A stretch of DNA of 64,000 nt, taken from positions 997,001 to 1,061,000 of the forward strand of contig NC_014221.1 of assembly GCF_000092425.1 (NCBI RefSeq), read 5' to 3'. The notes beneath the pieces were generated by a model, which saw only the letters and a program-made list of their open reading frames with translations, did not search any database and had not been told where the DNA came from. Positions 24,986 through 34,574 of this stretch are shown here, one piece after another. The DNA comes from Truepera radiovictrix DSM 17093 (GTDB taxonomy: Bacteria; Deinococcota; Deinococci; Deinococcales; Trueperaceae). The translations under genes were made by a program, and so were the position numbers. Within the stretch, counting starts at the first letter, position 1. Every line of letters begins with the position of its first letter.

Positions 24986-25037
24986 CCTCGCTAGAGGGTG
25001 TTTCGGTGGTGCAGCTGATGGAGGACGTAAGGCACGC

Positions 25038-26048
25038 ATGACGAAACGGAACCTGACCATCTTGGACGTCGCTCGCGAGGCGCAGGTCTCGACGGCGACC
25101 GTGTCGCGCGCGCTGAATGGCGGCAAGGTCTCGGCGCGGGCGCGGCGCCGTGTGGAGCGGGCGATCGAGGTGCTCGGCTACCGGCGCAACACGCTCGCGC
25201 GCGGGCTCGTCACGGGCAAGACGGGGGTGGTGGGGGTGCTCGTACCGGACGTCTTGGGCCCCCTCTACGCGCAGATGGCGCGCGGCATCGAGGACGTGCT
25301 GACGCCCCTGGGGATGCAGTACACGCTCGTCACGAGCAGCCGCGACGTGGCGCGCGAGGGGGTAGCGACGCGCTTTTTGCTCGAGCACCAGATGGACGGT
25401 CTGATCCTGATCGGCGTGCAGATGCCCGCCGAGGGGCTTCGCAGCCTTCTCGGGGAGCGCGCGCCGGTCGTGCTGGTGCAGCGCGAGGCGCCCGCGGAGG
25501 CCGAGCCTTCGGGTTTCCCGACGGTCGGGCTCGACAACGCTCACGGCGCCGCGGCGGCGATGCGCCTGCTCCTCGAGGCGGGCCACCGCCACATCGCCCA
25601 CGTCGCGGGCGCGCGCGTCGACGGGGTGGCGCGGCTGCGCGCCTACCACCGCGCTCTCGATGAGGCCGGGATCGCGGCGCGCTACGTCTTCGAGGGGGAC
25701 TCGACCGAAGCGAGCGGCGTCCGGGCTGGAGGCGCTCTCGCGGAGTACCCGGAGGTCAGCGCGGTCTTCTGCGCGAACGACCGCGTGGCCCTTGGGCTCT
25801 ACCACGCCCTCCATGAGCGCGGGGTGCGGGTGCCGGAGGGGCTGTCGGTGGTCGGTTTCGACGACCTGCCGTGGAGCGCCTTTTTGGGGCCGCCGCTCAC
25901 GACCGTACGCCAGCCCGGACGCGAGATGGGGGCGCTCGCCGCGCGCCGCCTTCTAGAGCTGCTGCAAGGGGAGTCGCCCCCGCCCTCGACGCTCGTAGAG
26001 CCCGAGCTCGTCGTCCGCGCCTCTGTAGCGCGCGTTGAAAGGGGGTGA
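25038..26048 (+). CDS. LacI family transcriptional regulator
   Basis: Repressor of 336 residues. Residues 5-50 form the LacI HTH and hinge (TILDVAREAQVSTATVSRALNGG ... GYRRNTLARGL); the rest is the sugar-binding periplasmic-like fold (GVVGVLVPDVLGPLYAQMARGIED, FCANDRVALGLYHALHERGVRVPEGLSVVGFDDLPW). GGAGG at 25019-25023 sits before ATG 25038. It is the first gene of a sugar-uptake operon with its own operator upstream; the effector is probably the transported sugar compound. Confidence 0.92.
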   Translation: MTKRNLTILDVAREAQVSTATVSRALNGGKVSARARRRVERAIEVLGYRRNTLARGLVTGKTGVVGVLVPDVLGPLYAQMARGIEDVLTPLGMQYTLVTSSRDVAREGVATRFLLEHQMDGLILIGVQMPAEGLRSLLGERAPVVLVQREAPAEAEPSGFPTVGLDNAHGAAAAMRLLLEAGHRHIAHVAGARVDGVARLRAYHRALDEAGIAARYVFEGDSTEASGVRAGGALAEYPEVSAVFCANDRVALGLYHALHERGVRVPEGLSVVGFDDLPWSAFLGPPLTTVRQPGREMGALAARRLLELLQGESPPPSTLVEPELVVRASVARVERG

Positions 26049-26110
26049 CCTCGAGCCGCTGTTTACCCGAACCGCTTGACGCGTTCTCAAGACATCTTTG
26101 GAGGTTATTG

Positions 26111-27457
26111 ATGTTGTCCCGACCTGCTCACAGGCTGACCCTTAGTTTGCTCACGCTCGCGCTCTGCGGCGCCGCCTCGGCGCAGCTCACCCTCTGGACG
26201 ACGGAAGAGCAGCCCGATCGCATCGCCGTGCAGGAGCGCATCGCCGCCGACTTCGAGGCGCAGACGGGTATCTCGGTCACCGTGGTGCCCGTCAACGAAG
26301 CGCAGATGGGCGAGCGCGTCACCGCCGCGTTCGCTGCCGGTGAGCTGCCCGATGTGATCTACCACCCGCTCAACTACACGCTCGGCTGGACCGAAGCGGG
26401 CATCCTCGACACCTTCGCCGCTACCGAAGTTGTCGAGCTGCTTGGCGAGGAGACCTTTAGCGCGGGGGCGCTCTCGCTGGTCGAGGTCGCGGGCGAGTAC
26501 GCCGCCGTCCCCGTCGATGGCTGGACGCAGCTGCTGCTCTACCGCGCCGACCTCTTCGAGGAGGCGGGGCTCGAGGCCCCTAGCTCCTACGAGGCGATCC
26601 TGGCGGCTATCGACGCCCTGCACAACCCCCCCGAGCGCTACGGCTTCGTGGCGGCGACTGACGTGAGCCAACCCTACATGCTCCAGGTCTTCGAGCACTT
26701 CGCCCTCGCCAACGGGGTGCAGCTCGTCGACGATGAGGGCAACGTCACCTTGGATACCCCCGAGATGGTCGAGACGCTCGAGTTCTACAAACGCCTGGTC
26801 GAGGCGAGCCCCGCGGGCAACCTCTACTGGGAGCAGTCGCGCGAGCTCTACCACGCGGGCCGCGCGGCCATGATCGTCTGGTCGCCCTTTATCTTGGATG
26901 AGCTCGCGGGGTTGCGCGACGACGTGCCGGTGACCGCCTTCGACGACCCCACGACGAGCGAGCTAGCCGAAAGGACGGGCTTTTTAACCCGGCTTTCGGG
27001 TCCGAGCTTCGCCGAGGGTGCGGGGTGGTCGGACATCCGCTACTTCGGCATCACCGTCGACGCGGACGTCGACGCCGCGATGCAGTTCGTCGAGTACTCG
27101 ATGAGCGAAGGCTACGTCGATACCCTCTCGGTGGCGGCCGAAGGGAAGATCCCCGTGCGGCGAGGCCCCGCCGACGACCCCGAGGCGTTCGTCGAGGCGT
27201 GGTCGAACCTCGAGGTCGGGGTCGACCGGCGCGCGCCCCTCAGCGACTTCTATAGTGCCGAACTGTTGGGGGAGCTCGTGGCTGGGCTCGAGACCGCCAA
27301 CCGCTGGGCCTTTGCGCAGGGGCAAGGGCTGCTCTATAGCCGCATGGCGGATACCCGCGTGCTGGTCGAGACGCTGCGCGAGTTTCTGGACGGCGACAGG
27401 AGCGCCGAGGAGACCGCTAGCCTCATGCAGGAACGGGTGGCCGCGCTGCAGCAGTAG
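26111..27457 (+). CDS. Sugar ABC transporter substrate-binding protein
   Basis: Family 1 extracellular solute-binding protein of 448 residues. GGAGG at 26099-26103 precedes ATG 26111; signal peptide to about residue 22 (LCGAASAQ). The start QLTLWTTEEQPDR, AAFAAGELPDVIYHP and LSGPSFAEGAGWSD are typical. Followed by two permeases and two sugar-active enzymes, which suggests an oligosaccharide or glycosylated solute as ligand. Confidence 0.9.
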   Translation: MLSRPAHRLTLSLLTLALCGAASAQLTLWTTEEQPDRIAVQERIAADFEAQTGISVTVVPVNEAQMGERVTAAFAAGELPDVIYHPLNYTLGWTEAGILDTFAATEVVELLGEETFSAGALSLVEVAGEYAAVPVDGWTQLLLYRADLFEEAGLEAPSSYEAILAAIDALHNPPERYGFVAATDVSQPYMLQVFEHFALANGVQLVDDEGNVTLDTPEMVETLEFYKRLVEASPAGNLYWEQSRELYHAGRAAMIVWSPFILDELAGLRDDVPVTAFDDPTTSELAERTGFLTRLSGPSFAEGAGWSDIRYFGITVDADVDAAMQFVEYSMSEGYVDTLSVAAEGKIPVRRGPADDPEAFVEAWSNLEVGVDRRAPLSDFYSAELLGELVAGLETANRWAFAQGQGLLYSRMADTRVLVETLREFLDGDRSAEETASLMQERVAALQQ

Positions 27458-27516
27458 CGGCGCGTGGCGCGCAGCCCGTGTTCACCGCGGGCTGCGCGCC
27501 CCTAAGGAGGTCGACG

Positions 27517-28782
27517 ATGGCGGCTCTTACCCCCGCCCCCCGCAGGACGCTGGCCGCGCGCGAGGCGCGCCTCGCCTACTGGATGCTCGCCCCGACGGTG
27601 CTCATCGTGCTGGCGATCGTTATCTTCCCCGTGGTGATGGCCTTCTGGCTGAGCGTGAAGCCCGTGACCCTGGGGGACCTGCGCGCGCCGACCCCGGCGG
27701 TCAACGAGCGCCTCACGCTCCCCGAGGGGCCGGGCGAACCCTTTGAACTCACCCTCATCGCCCGCAACCGCTCGCAGACGACGCCCCTCGAGGCGGTCAC
27801 GGTGACCCGCGAGCTGCCCGCCGGTTTGGAGCTCGCGGCGCAAGCGCCCTGCACCTTTACCGGGACGCTCCTCCGCTGCGAGCTGGGCCGTTTGGAGAGG
27901 GGGGAGCGGCGCGACCTCGAGCTGCGTTTCACCGCCGGCCCCGCCTTTTTCGAGGTGCCCGAGCCGCGCGGCGAGGGCGCGGAGATCACCGCGCAAGCCC
28001 CCAACATCCTCTTTACCCCCGACTTCACTCTGGACAACTTCCGCGCCATCTTGCGCAGCCCCGAGTTCTGGCCCGTCATGCGCGTGACGCTCTCGTACAC
28101 CCTCTTTAGCGCGGTCTTCTCGATCCTGCTGGGGCTCTTCGCCGCCCAACTGGTCGACGCCCGCTTCTGGGGGCAGGGCTTTATCCGTGGCCTCTTCCTC
28201 TTCCCCTACGTCGCACCGGTGATCGCTGTGGCCTTCGTCTGGGCGTTTTTTTTAGATCCCTCCTCGGGGACGGCGAACGCCCTCGGGGTGCACTATGGGC
28301 TCCTGGAGACGCCGCTCAACTTCCTGGGTAGCCGCAGCCTCGAGGTATCGCTCCTCGGCGCGCGCTTTACCGTGCCGCTGGCGCTCGCCACCGTCATCGC
28401 CTTTAGCGCCTGGAACTACTTCCCCTTTGCCTTCCTCTTTATCCTGGCGCGCTTTCAGGCGATCCCCAAAGACATGTACGAGGCCGCTGACGTCGACGGC
28501 GCGAGCCCGCTGCAGAAGTTTTGGTTCGTCACCCTGCCCCAGCTCACCGGCGTGCTGGCGGTGCTTTTCCTGCTGCGCTTCATGTTTTTGATCAACAAGT
28601 TCGAGGACATCTTTTTGCTGACCGGGGGCGCGGCCGGTACCAAAACGCTCCCCATCCAGATCTACGACCAAGCCTTTGGGCTCGCCAACTTGGGTACCGG
28701 CACCGCCGTCGCGGTGATTCTCTTCGGCGTCTTGCTGCTCTTTATGGTGATCTACTTTCGCGTCGTACCGGAGGAAGCGTGA
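27517..28782 (+). CDS. Sugar ABC permease (MalF/UgpA type) with DUF11-like insert
   Basis: Inner-membrane permease of 421 residues, longer than the usual ~300. AAGGAGG precedes ATG 27517. TM1 is at about residues 23-45. Between TM1 and TM2 (about residues 70-140) lies an extracytoplasmic beta domain (FELTLIARNRSQTTPLEAVT ... ELPAGLELA ... LLRCELGRLERGERRDLEL) that matches the DUF11/Ig-like pattern. The core then has the ATPase-docking EAADVDGASPLQKFWFVTLPQL loop. MalF of enteric bacteria also has a large loop here but of a different fold. It could dock the binding protein. Confidence 0.85.
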   Translation: MAALTPAPRRTLAAREARLAYWMLAPTVLIVLAIVIFPVVMAFWLSVKPVTLGDLRAPTPAVNERLTLPEGPGEPFELTLIARNRSQTTPLEAVTVTRELPAGLELAAQAPCTFTGTLLRCELGRLERGERRDLELRFTAGPAFFEVPEPRGEGAEITAQAPNILFTPDFTLDNFRAILRSPEFWPVMRVTLSYTLFSAVFSILLGLFAAQLVDARFWGQGFIRGLFLFPYVAPVIAVAFVWAFFLDPSSGTANALGVHYGLLETPLNFLGSRSLEVSLLGARFTVPLALATVIAFSAWNYFPFAFLFILARFQAIPKDMYEAADVDGASPLQKFWFVTLPQLTGVLAVLFLLRFMFLINKFEDIFLLTGGAAGTKTLPIQIYDQAFGLANLGTGTAVAVILFGVLLLFMVIYFRVVPEEA

Positions 28783-29999
28783 GGCGGGCGGTCGGGCTGT
28801 TGGCGGCCGGCGTCGTCGGCGCGCTCGCGACCGCGCTGGCGGTGGCGAGCTGGTCGCTGCTCGCCACCCTCGTAGGTGGCCTGAGCGCCACCTTGCCGCT
28901 CGGCGCAGCGCTCGCTGCGGGCTTCGCTCTGGGCGTGCTCGTCGGCCTCTGGCGGCGCGGCAAAGACACGCCGACGCTGGCCGCCGTGGGGCTCGGGGTG
29001 GGCCTCGGGGTGCTCTGGCTGGCGGTGAGCGGGCTGCGGCCGCTCGGGCTGCCGGGGGGCGCGTGGGCGCTCGCTGGGCTTTTGGCCTTCGCCGCCGCCG
29101 GGCAGCTCACCCGCTACGCCCTGCGCGCGCTCCCCTTGGAGGCGTTTCGGCGCGACACCGCCGAGGTGCTGGGTATTCGGCTGCTGCGCGGCGCCGGCTT
29201 CGCCTTTTTCCTGCTGATCATCCTTTTTCCCTTCTACTTCATGGTGGCCTCGAGCTTTAAAACCCGCGCCGAGATGCTGAGCGACCCGACCGACCTCTCC
29301 ATCTCACTGGCGCGGCCCGCGTCGGCGCTCTTTGCAAGCTACCGCGCGGTGCTCTTTGACTTCGGCTTTTTGCGCTATATCGGTAACAGCGCCCTCGTCG
29401 CCGCCATCACCGTGGTGATCACCCTTGCCCTGGCGGTGCTCGGCGCCTACGCGGTGACCCGCCTCGCGTTTCGTGGGCGCGCCTTTTTATCGCGTGCGAT
29501 TCTCCTCATCTATATGTTTCCCGCCATCGTGTTGGTCATCCCGCTCTACGCCGTCTTTACCCAGCTTGGGCTGCGCAACACCCTACCGGGTCTTTTGATC
29601 GTCTACCCGGCGACGACCATTCCGGTAGCCCTGTATATGCTGCGGAGCTACTTTCAGACGCTCCCCAAAGACCTTGAGGAGGCCGCCATGATCGATGGCT
29701 GCACCCGCGCCGAGGTGATCTGGCGCATTACCCTGCCGCTCGCCGCCCCCGCGCTGGCATCCGTTGGGCTCTACGTCTTTATGATCGCCTGGAACGAGTT
29801 TTTGTTCGCCTTTATGTTTTTGGACAACCCCGCGCTCTTTACCCTGCCGCGTGGGATGGTGGCGCTCGACAACCAGGAGGTGCCGCGCCAATACCTGATG
29901 GCGGGGGCGGTCATCATCACGGTGCCCATCATGCTGCTCTTTTTCGTCTTCGAGCGCTACTTGGTCGGCGGCCTCACCGCCGGCGGGGTCAAAGGATGA
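28779..29999 (+). CDS. Sugar ABC permease (MalG type) with extra N-terminal membrane segments
   Basis: Inner-membrane permease of 406 residues. GTG 28779 overlaps the preceding stop (GTGA), with GGAGG just before. Residues 1-125 hold about four extra hydrophobic segments rich in Leu, Ala and Gly; the canonical MalG-type core begins near residue 140 (FAFFLLIILFPFYFMVASSFK) and has the docking loop LEEAAMIDGCTRAEVIWRITLPLAAPAL. Partner of the permease before it. No ATPase is encoded in the operon; a shared MsmX-like ATPase would be needed. Confidence 0.9.
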   Translation: MRRAVGLLAAGVVGALATALAVASWSLLATLVGGLSATLPLGAALAAGFALGVLVGLWRRGKDTPTLAAVGLGVGLGVLWLAVSGLRPLGLPGGAWALAGLLAFAAAGQLTRYALRALPLEAFRRDTAEVLGIRLLRGAGFAFFLLIILFPFYFMVASSFKTRAEMLSDPTDLSISLARPASALFASYRAVLFDFGFLRYIGNSALVAAITVVITLALAVLGAYAVTRLAFRGRAFLSRAILLIYMFPAIVLVIPLYAVFTQLGLRNTLPGLLIVYPATTIPVALYMLRSYFQTLPKDLEEAAMIDGCTRAEVIWRITLPLAAPALASVGLYVFMIAWNEFLFAFMFLDNPALFTLPRGMVALDNQEVPRQYLMAGAVIITVPIMLLFFVFERYLVGGLTAGGVKG

Positions 30000-31285
30000 G
30001 CGTATCGGCGCACCTAGCGGGGGAGGCGCAGCGCATCCTGCGCGACAACGACACCGGCCGCTTCATCAAACCGAGCCCGAAGCAGTACCCCCACCAGTGG
30101 AACTGGGACGCGGCGCTCATCGCGCTGGGGCTGGCGACTTTTGACCTCGAGAGAGCCCGAGCGGAGGTGCGCACCCTCTTAGAGGGGCAGTGGAAGGACG
30201 GCATGGTGCCGCACATCGTGTACCACGACGGCCCCTCCGACTACTTCCCGACTCCCGACTTCTGGCGGAGCGAAAGGAGCGCGGCCGCCCCAAGCGTGCC
30301 GACCTCCGGTTTGACGCAGCCGCCGGTGCTGGCGACCGCCGTGCGGGCCATCGTCGAGCGCGACCCCGACCAGGGGGCGGCGCTCACGTTTCTCCGCGAG
30401 GTCTACGGCAAGCTGCTGGCCTGGCACCGCTGGTTCTACGCCGCGCGCGACCCCGAAGGGAGCGGGGTGGTAGCCCTCATCCACCCCTGGGAGTCGGGGA
30501 TGGACAACTCGACGCGCTTTACCGGGGCGCTAGCGCGCCTTACGCCCACGGACGTCCCAACCTTTCGGCGCCGCGATCAGCAGCACGTTGCGGCCGACGA
30601 GCGCCCGGTCGCGGGGGACTACGAGCGCTTCATGTACCTGATCGGTCTCTATCGGGACTGGCGTTGGGACCCGGAGGCGCTCTTCGAGCGGGCCCCTTTC
30701 CTGATTCGAGACGCCTTCACCACGGCCATCTTGCACCGCGCGAACGAGGACCTGCTCGAGCTCGCCACCTCACTAGGTGAACCCACGGAGGAGATCGCGG
30801 GCTGGCTCGCACGGACGCGTGCGGGTTACAGCGCGCTCTGGGACGAGGCGGCGGGTTTGTACTTCGATCTCGACCTGCGCGCCGGCGCGCCGGTGCGCGA
30901 GGACACCTGCGCGACCTTTTTGGCGCTCTACGCGGGGCTCGCCAGCGAGGCGCAGGCGGCGCGGCTCGCTGAGCACCTCCGCGACCCGGACGCCTACGCC
31001 CCCGACGCGCGCACCCGCTTCTACCTGCCGTCGGCGGCCAAGAGCAGCCCCTACTTCGAGCCGCGGCGCTACTGGCGCGGGCCAGTGTGGCTCAACATCA
31101 ACTGGTTTTTGGTGCAGGGGCTCCGGCGCTACGGCTACGCGGCGCTGGCCGAGCGGGTCGTAAACGACACGCTGAGCTTGGTTGCGCGGAGCGGGTTTGC
31201 CGAGTACTACGACCCCCGCGACGGTTCACCCTGCGGCGCGCGCGACTTTTCGTGGAGCGCGGCCTTGGTGCTGGAGCTTCTCTAG
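29996..31285 (+). CDS. GH63-type glycoside hydrolase (mannosyl-/glucosylglycerate hydrolase-like)
   Basis: Alpha-glycosidase of 429 residues with an (alpha/alpha)6 barrel, probably cytoplasmic since no signal is present. Motifs: YPHQWNWDAALIALGL near residue 35, HPWESGMDNSTRF, RRYWRGPVWLNINWF and, at the end, EYYDPRDGSPCGARDFSWSAAL. These match the mannosylglycerate/glucosylglycerate hydrolases of Thermus and Rubrobacter as I know them. ATG overlaps the permease stop (ATGA). Context suggests hydrolysis of a compatible solute taken up by the operon. Confidence 0.8.
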   Translation: MSVSAHLAGEAQRILRDNDTGRFIKPSPKQYPHQWNWDAALIALGLATFDLERARAEVRTLLEGQWKDGMVPHIVYHDGPSDYFPTPDFWRSERSAAAPSVPTSGLTQPPVLATAVRAIVERDPDQGAALTFLREVYGKLLAWHRWFYAARDPEGSGVVALIHPWESGMDNSTRFTGALARLTPTDVPTFRRRDQQHVAADERPVAGDYERFMYLIGLYRDWRWDPEALFERAPFLIRDAFTTAILHRANEDLLELATSLGEPTEEIAGWLARTRAGYSALWDEAAGLYFDLDLRAGAPVREDTCATFLALYAGLASEAQAARLAEHLRDPDAYAPDARTRFYLPSAAKSSPYFEPRRYWRGPVWLNINWFLVQGLRRYGYAALAERVVNDTLSLVARSGFAEYYDPRDGSPCGARDFSWSAALVLELL

Positions 31286-32613
31286 TGCGCGCTCTGCACC
31301 TGGGCACGCGGTTTGCCGGTACGGACGGGGTGAGCCTCGAGGCCGAAAAGGTCGCCTGGGCGCTCGGTACGTTGGGGCTCGAGCCCTTTTTCTGTGCAGG
31401 TGAGGTTTCCAAAGAACGTACAGCGGCGGCGAACACCTTCTGCCTCCCCGCGATGCACTTCGAGGATCCCGCGGCGGCGGCGCTCGGCGCGCGCATGTTC
31501 GGTGGGGGGGAGGATGAGGGCTTGCGCCGCGACCTCCGCGCCGCCGCCGTAGCGCTTGCGGACGACCTGATGGAGGTGGTGACGACCGTCCGCCCCGACC
31601 TGTTGGTGATCCAGAACGCTTGGGCCATCCCCATGCAGCTGCCGCTCGCCGAGGCGCTCGCGCTGGTGGCGACGCGCACGGGGTTGCCCTGTCTGTCGCA
31701 CGAGCATGACTACTTTTGGGAGCGGGAGCGCTTCGCGGCCTACGCCGACCCGGCCTTCCTGGACACCTTCTTCCCTTTCCACGCCCCCAACGTGCGGCAC
31801 CTCTGCATCAATACGCCCGCGAGGCGCGCGCTTCACGAGCGGCGCGGGTTAGAGGCGAGGGTGCTCCCGAACGTCATGGACTTCGCGCACCCCGCTCCCG
31901 GTGTGGACGCCTACAACGCCGACTTCCGGGAGGCTATCGGTCTCAGCGAGGCGCACACCCTCTTTTTGCAGCCGACGCGGGTGGTGCCGCGAAAAGGTAT
32001 CGAGCTCGCCATCGACCTCCTGGCCGAACTCGCCGACCCCGCGCACGTCCTGGTCGTCACGCACCGCGCGGGCGACGAGGGGCTCGCCTACCTGCGGCAC
32101 CTAGAGGCGTATGCGGCGGTGAAGAGGGTGGAGCTGCGCTACGTCGCCGAACGCGTCGACGAAAGTCGCCGCGTGGAGGGAGACACAAAAATCTACGCCC
32201 TCTCGGACATTTATCCGCACGCCGACTTCGTCACCTACCCGAGCCTCTACGAGGGCTTTGGCAACGCGCTTTTGGAGACGGTCTACTTCCGCAAACCGGC
32301 CTTCGTCAACCGCTACCGCGTTTTTGAAACCGACATCGCCCCCAAGGGGTTTCGCTTCGTCGAGATTAGCGGGGCCGTGACGCCCGAGGCGGTGCGCGCC
32401 GTCGCGCAGCTTCTAGAGGACCCCGAGGCGCACCGAGAGATGGTCGAACACAACTACGCGCTCGCCCTGGAGCACTTTTCCTACGACGCGCTCAAGGATG
32501 TGCTGGCAGCAGAGGTGGCGGCGTTGGGCTTGAGTCCTGTGTTAGGCGACCCCTTTGGCCCCCCTATACCAACCGCGCAAGGTGTACACCCCCACTTTAG
32601 AAAACGCGTTTAG
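31285..32613 (+). CDS. GT4-family glycosyltransferase
   Basis: Retaining GT-B glycosyltransferase of 442 residues. GTG 31285 shares one base with the preceding stop. The N-terminal Rossmann domain has a DLLVIQNAWAIPMQLPLA stretch; the C-terminal domain has FLQPTRVVPRKGIELAI and the nucleotide-sugar motif EGFGNALLE. Last gene of the operon. It could build or salvage (by phosphorolysis) the same sugar compound that the hydrolase cleaves. Acceptor unknown. Confidence 0.8.
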   Translation: MRALHLGTRFAGTDGVSLEAEKVAWALGTLGLEPFFCAGEVSKERTAAANTFCLPAMHFEDPAAAALGARMFGGGEDEGLRRDLRAAAVALADDLMEVVTTVRPDLLVIQNAWAIPMQLPLAEALALVATRTGLPCLSHEHDYFWERERFAAYADPAFLDTFFPFHAPNVRHLCINTPARRALHERRGLEARVLPNVMDFAHPAPGVDAYNADFREAIGLSEAHTLFLQPTRVVPRKGIELAIDLLAELADPAHVLVVTHRAGDEGLAYLRHLEAYAAVKRVELRYVAERVDESRRVEGDTKIYALSDIYPHADFVTYPSLYEGFGNALLETVYFRKPAFVNRYRVFETDIAPKGFRFVEISGAVTPEAVRAVAQLLEDPEAHREMVEHNYALALEHFSYDALKDVLAAEVAALGLSPVLGDPFGPPIPTAQGVHPHFRKRV

Positions 32614-32627
32614 GGCACAATGGGGAC

Positions 32628-34574
32628 ATGACGGCAGCGACCACCTCTACCCTGACCCTCATCCCCCGCCGCGCCCTCTTCGGCAACCCCGAGCGCACCG
32701 AGCTGCGCCTCAGCCCGGACGGGCGGTTTTTGAGCTTTTTGGCCCCCAAAGGCGGCGTGCTCAACGTCTGGGTCGCCCCCGCCAACGACCTCACGGCGGC
32801 CCAGCCCATCACGGACGACACCGGCCGCGGCATCCGCCTCTACACCTGGGCCTGGACGGACGAGCACGTGCTCTACCTCCAAGATGAGGGGGGCGACGAG
32901 AACTGGCGCCTCTTTAGCGTCCACGTCGCGACCCGGGAGGTCCGCGACCTCACCCCACTGGCGGGGGTGCAGGCGCGCGTCGTCAAGCTGAGCCCCAAGC
33001 ACCCTTGTGAACTCATCGTCGGGCTCAACGACCGCGTGCCCGAGTACCACGACCTCTACCGCCTGGACCTGCGGTCGGGGGAGCGGACGCTGCTGCTCCA
33101 AAACGACGGCTTCGAGAGCTTTTTGCTCGACGACGACTTTCGGGTGCGCTTCGGCAAAAAGCCGACCTCGGACGGTGGCTATCTCCTGCTCAAACGCGAG
33201 GGCGACGCTTGGCGCGACGAACCGTTCGTGACGGTGACGCACGAGGACGCCCTCTCGACCGCCGCGGTAGGGCTTGATGCCGACGGAGACCTGCTCTACC
33301 TCTTCGACAGCCGCGAGCGGGACACGGCCGCTTTGGTCGCGTTGGACACGCGCACGGGGGCGCGGACGGTGCTCTTCGAGGACCCGCGCGCCGACGTAGG
33401 GCACGTGCTCAGCCACCCCCTGACCCGGCGCGTCCAGGCGGCGGCGGCGACCTACACCCGTACGCGCTGGGGGGTGCTGGATGAGGCCGTGCGGCGCGAC
33501 CTGGAGATCTTGCAGGCGGCCACCCCCGGGGAGGTGTGGGTGCACGACCGCACCCGCGACGACGGGCTCTGGGCCGTCTCGCTCGAGCGCGACGACGCCC
33601 CTACCGCGTACGCCCTCTTTGACCGCCGGGCGGGGGAGGTGCGGCCGCTCTTTAGCACCCGCCCGGCGCTCGAGGGGGCGCCGCTTAGCCGGATGCGCCC
33701 GGTCGTCATCCCCGCGCGCGACGGTCTAGAACTCGTCAGCTACCTCACCCTGCCCGCGTCGGTCGCGGGTGAGCGTCCCGCCGCGCCGCTGCCTACCGTG
33801 CTGCTGGTGCACGGCGGCCCTTGGGGGCGTGACACATGGGGGTTTAACACCTGGCACCAGTGGCTCGCGAACCGCGGTTACGCCGTTTTGAGCCCCAACT
33901 TCCGCGGGTCGACGGGTTTCGGCAAGGCATTTGTGAATGCCGGCGACCTCGAGTGGGGCGCCAAGATGCACGAGGATCTCCTCGACGCCGTGGCGTGGGC
34001 CGTTTCAGAAGGTATCGCCGACCCCGCGCGCGTCGCCATCATGGGCGGCTCCTACGGCGGCTACGCGACGCTCGCCGGGCTCGCTTTTACCCCGGAGGTG
34101 TTCGCCGCCGGCGTCGACATCGTGGGGCCGTCGAACCTGCAGACGCTGTTGGAGACCGTGCCGCCCTACTGGGCCGCTATGGTCGAGGAGATGGCGCGCC
34201 GCGTCGGCGACCACCGCACCGAGGCGGGGCGCGCGTTTTTGTGGTCGCGCTCGCCCCTAAGCCGCGCCGCTGAGATCCGCCGCCCGCTGCTCATCGGCCA
34301 GGGGGCGAACGACCCGCGCGTCAAACAGGCGGAGTCCGACCAGATCGTCGCGGCCCTGCAGGAGCGGGGGATCCCCGTCATCTACGCGCTCTACCCGGAC
34401 GAGGGGCACGGCTTCGCGCGCCCCGAGAACGCGCTCTCGTTCTACGCGCTGACCGAGGCGTTTTTGGCGGAGCACCTGGGCGGCCGCGCCGAGGACTTGG
34501 GGGAGGACCTCGTGGGCTCGAGCTTGGAGATCAAAGCGGGCGCGGCGTGGGTGGCGGGGCTGAGGGGCGCCTAA
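32628..34574 (+). CDS. S9 family serine peptidase (acylaminoacyl-peptidase type)
   Basis: Prolyl-oligopeptidase-family enzyme of 648 residues, no signal peptide. An N-terminal beta-propeller (about 1-370) precedes an alpha/beta hydrolase domain: HGGPWGRD (oxyanion), nucleophile Ser in MGGSYGGYATLAG, Asp in GQGANDPRVKQAESD and His in DEGHGFARPEN. A CACAAT box (32616-32621) ends six bases before the ATG, suggesting a leaderless transcript separate from the operon before it. Convergent with thpR, overlapping by four bases. Confidence 0.92.
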   Translation: MTAATTSTLTLIPRRALFGNPERTELRLSPDGRFLSFLAPKGGVLNVWVAPANDLTAAQPITDDTGRGIRLYTWAWTDEHVLYLQDEGGDENWRLFSVHVATREVRDLTPLAGVQARVVKLSPKHPCELIVGLNDRVPEYHDLYRLDLRSGERTLLLQNDGFESFLLDDDFRVRFGKKPTSDGGYLLLKREGDAWRDEPFVTVTHEDALSTAAVGLDADGDLLYLFDSRERDTAALVALDTRTGARTVLFEDPRADVGHVLSHPLTRRVQAAAATYTRTRWGVLDEAVRRDLEILQAATPGEVWVHDRTRDDGLWAVSLERDDAPTAYALFDRRAGEVRPLFSTRPALEGAPLSRMRPVVIPARDGLELVSYLTLPASVAGERPAAPLPTVLLVHGGPWGRDTWGFNTWHQWLANRGYAVLSPNFRGSTGFGKAFVNAGDLEWGAKMHEDLLDAVAWAVSEGIADPARVAIMGGSYGGYATLAGLAFTPEVFAAGVDIVGPSNLQTLLETVPPYWAAMVEEMARRVGDHRTEAGRAFLWSRSPLSRAAEIRRPLLIGQGANDPRVKQAESDQIVAALQERGIPVIYALYPDEGHGFARPENALSFYALTEAFLAEHLGGRAEDLGEDLVGSSLEIKAGAAWVAGLRGA

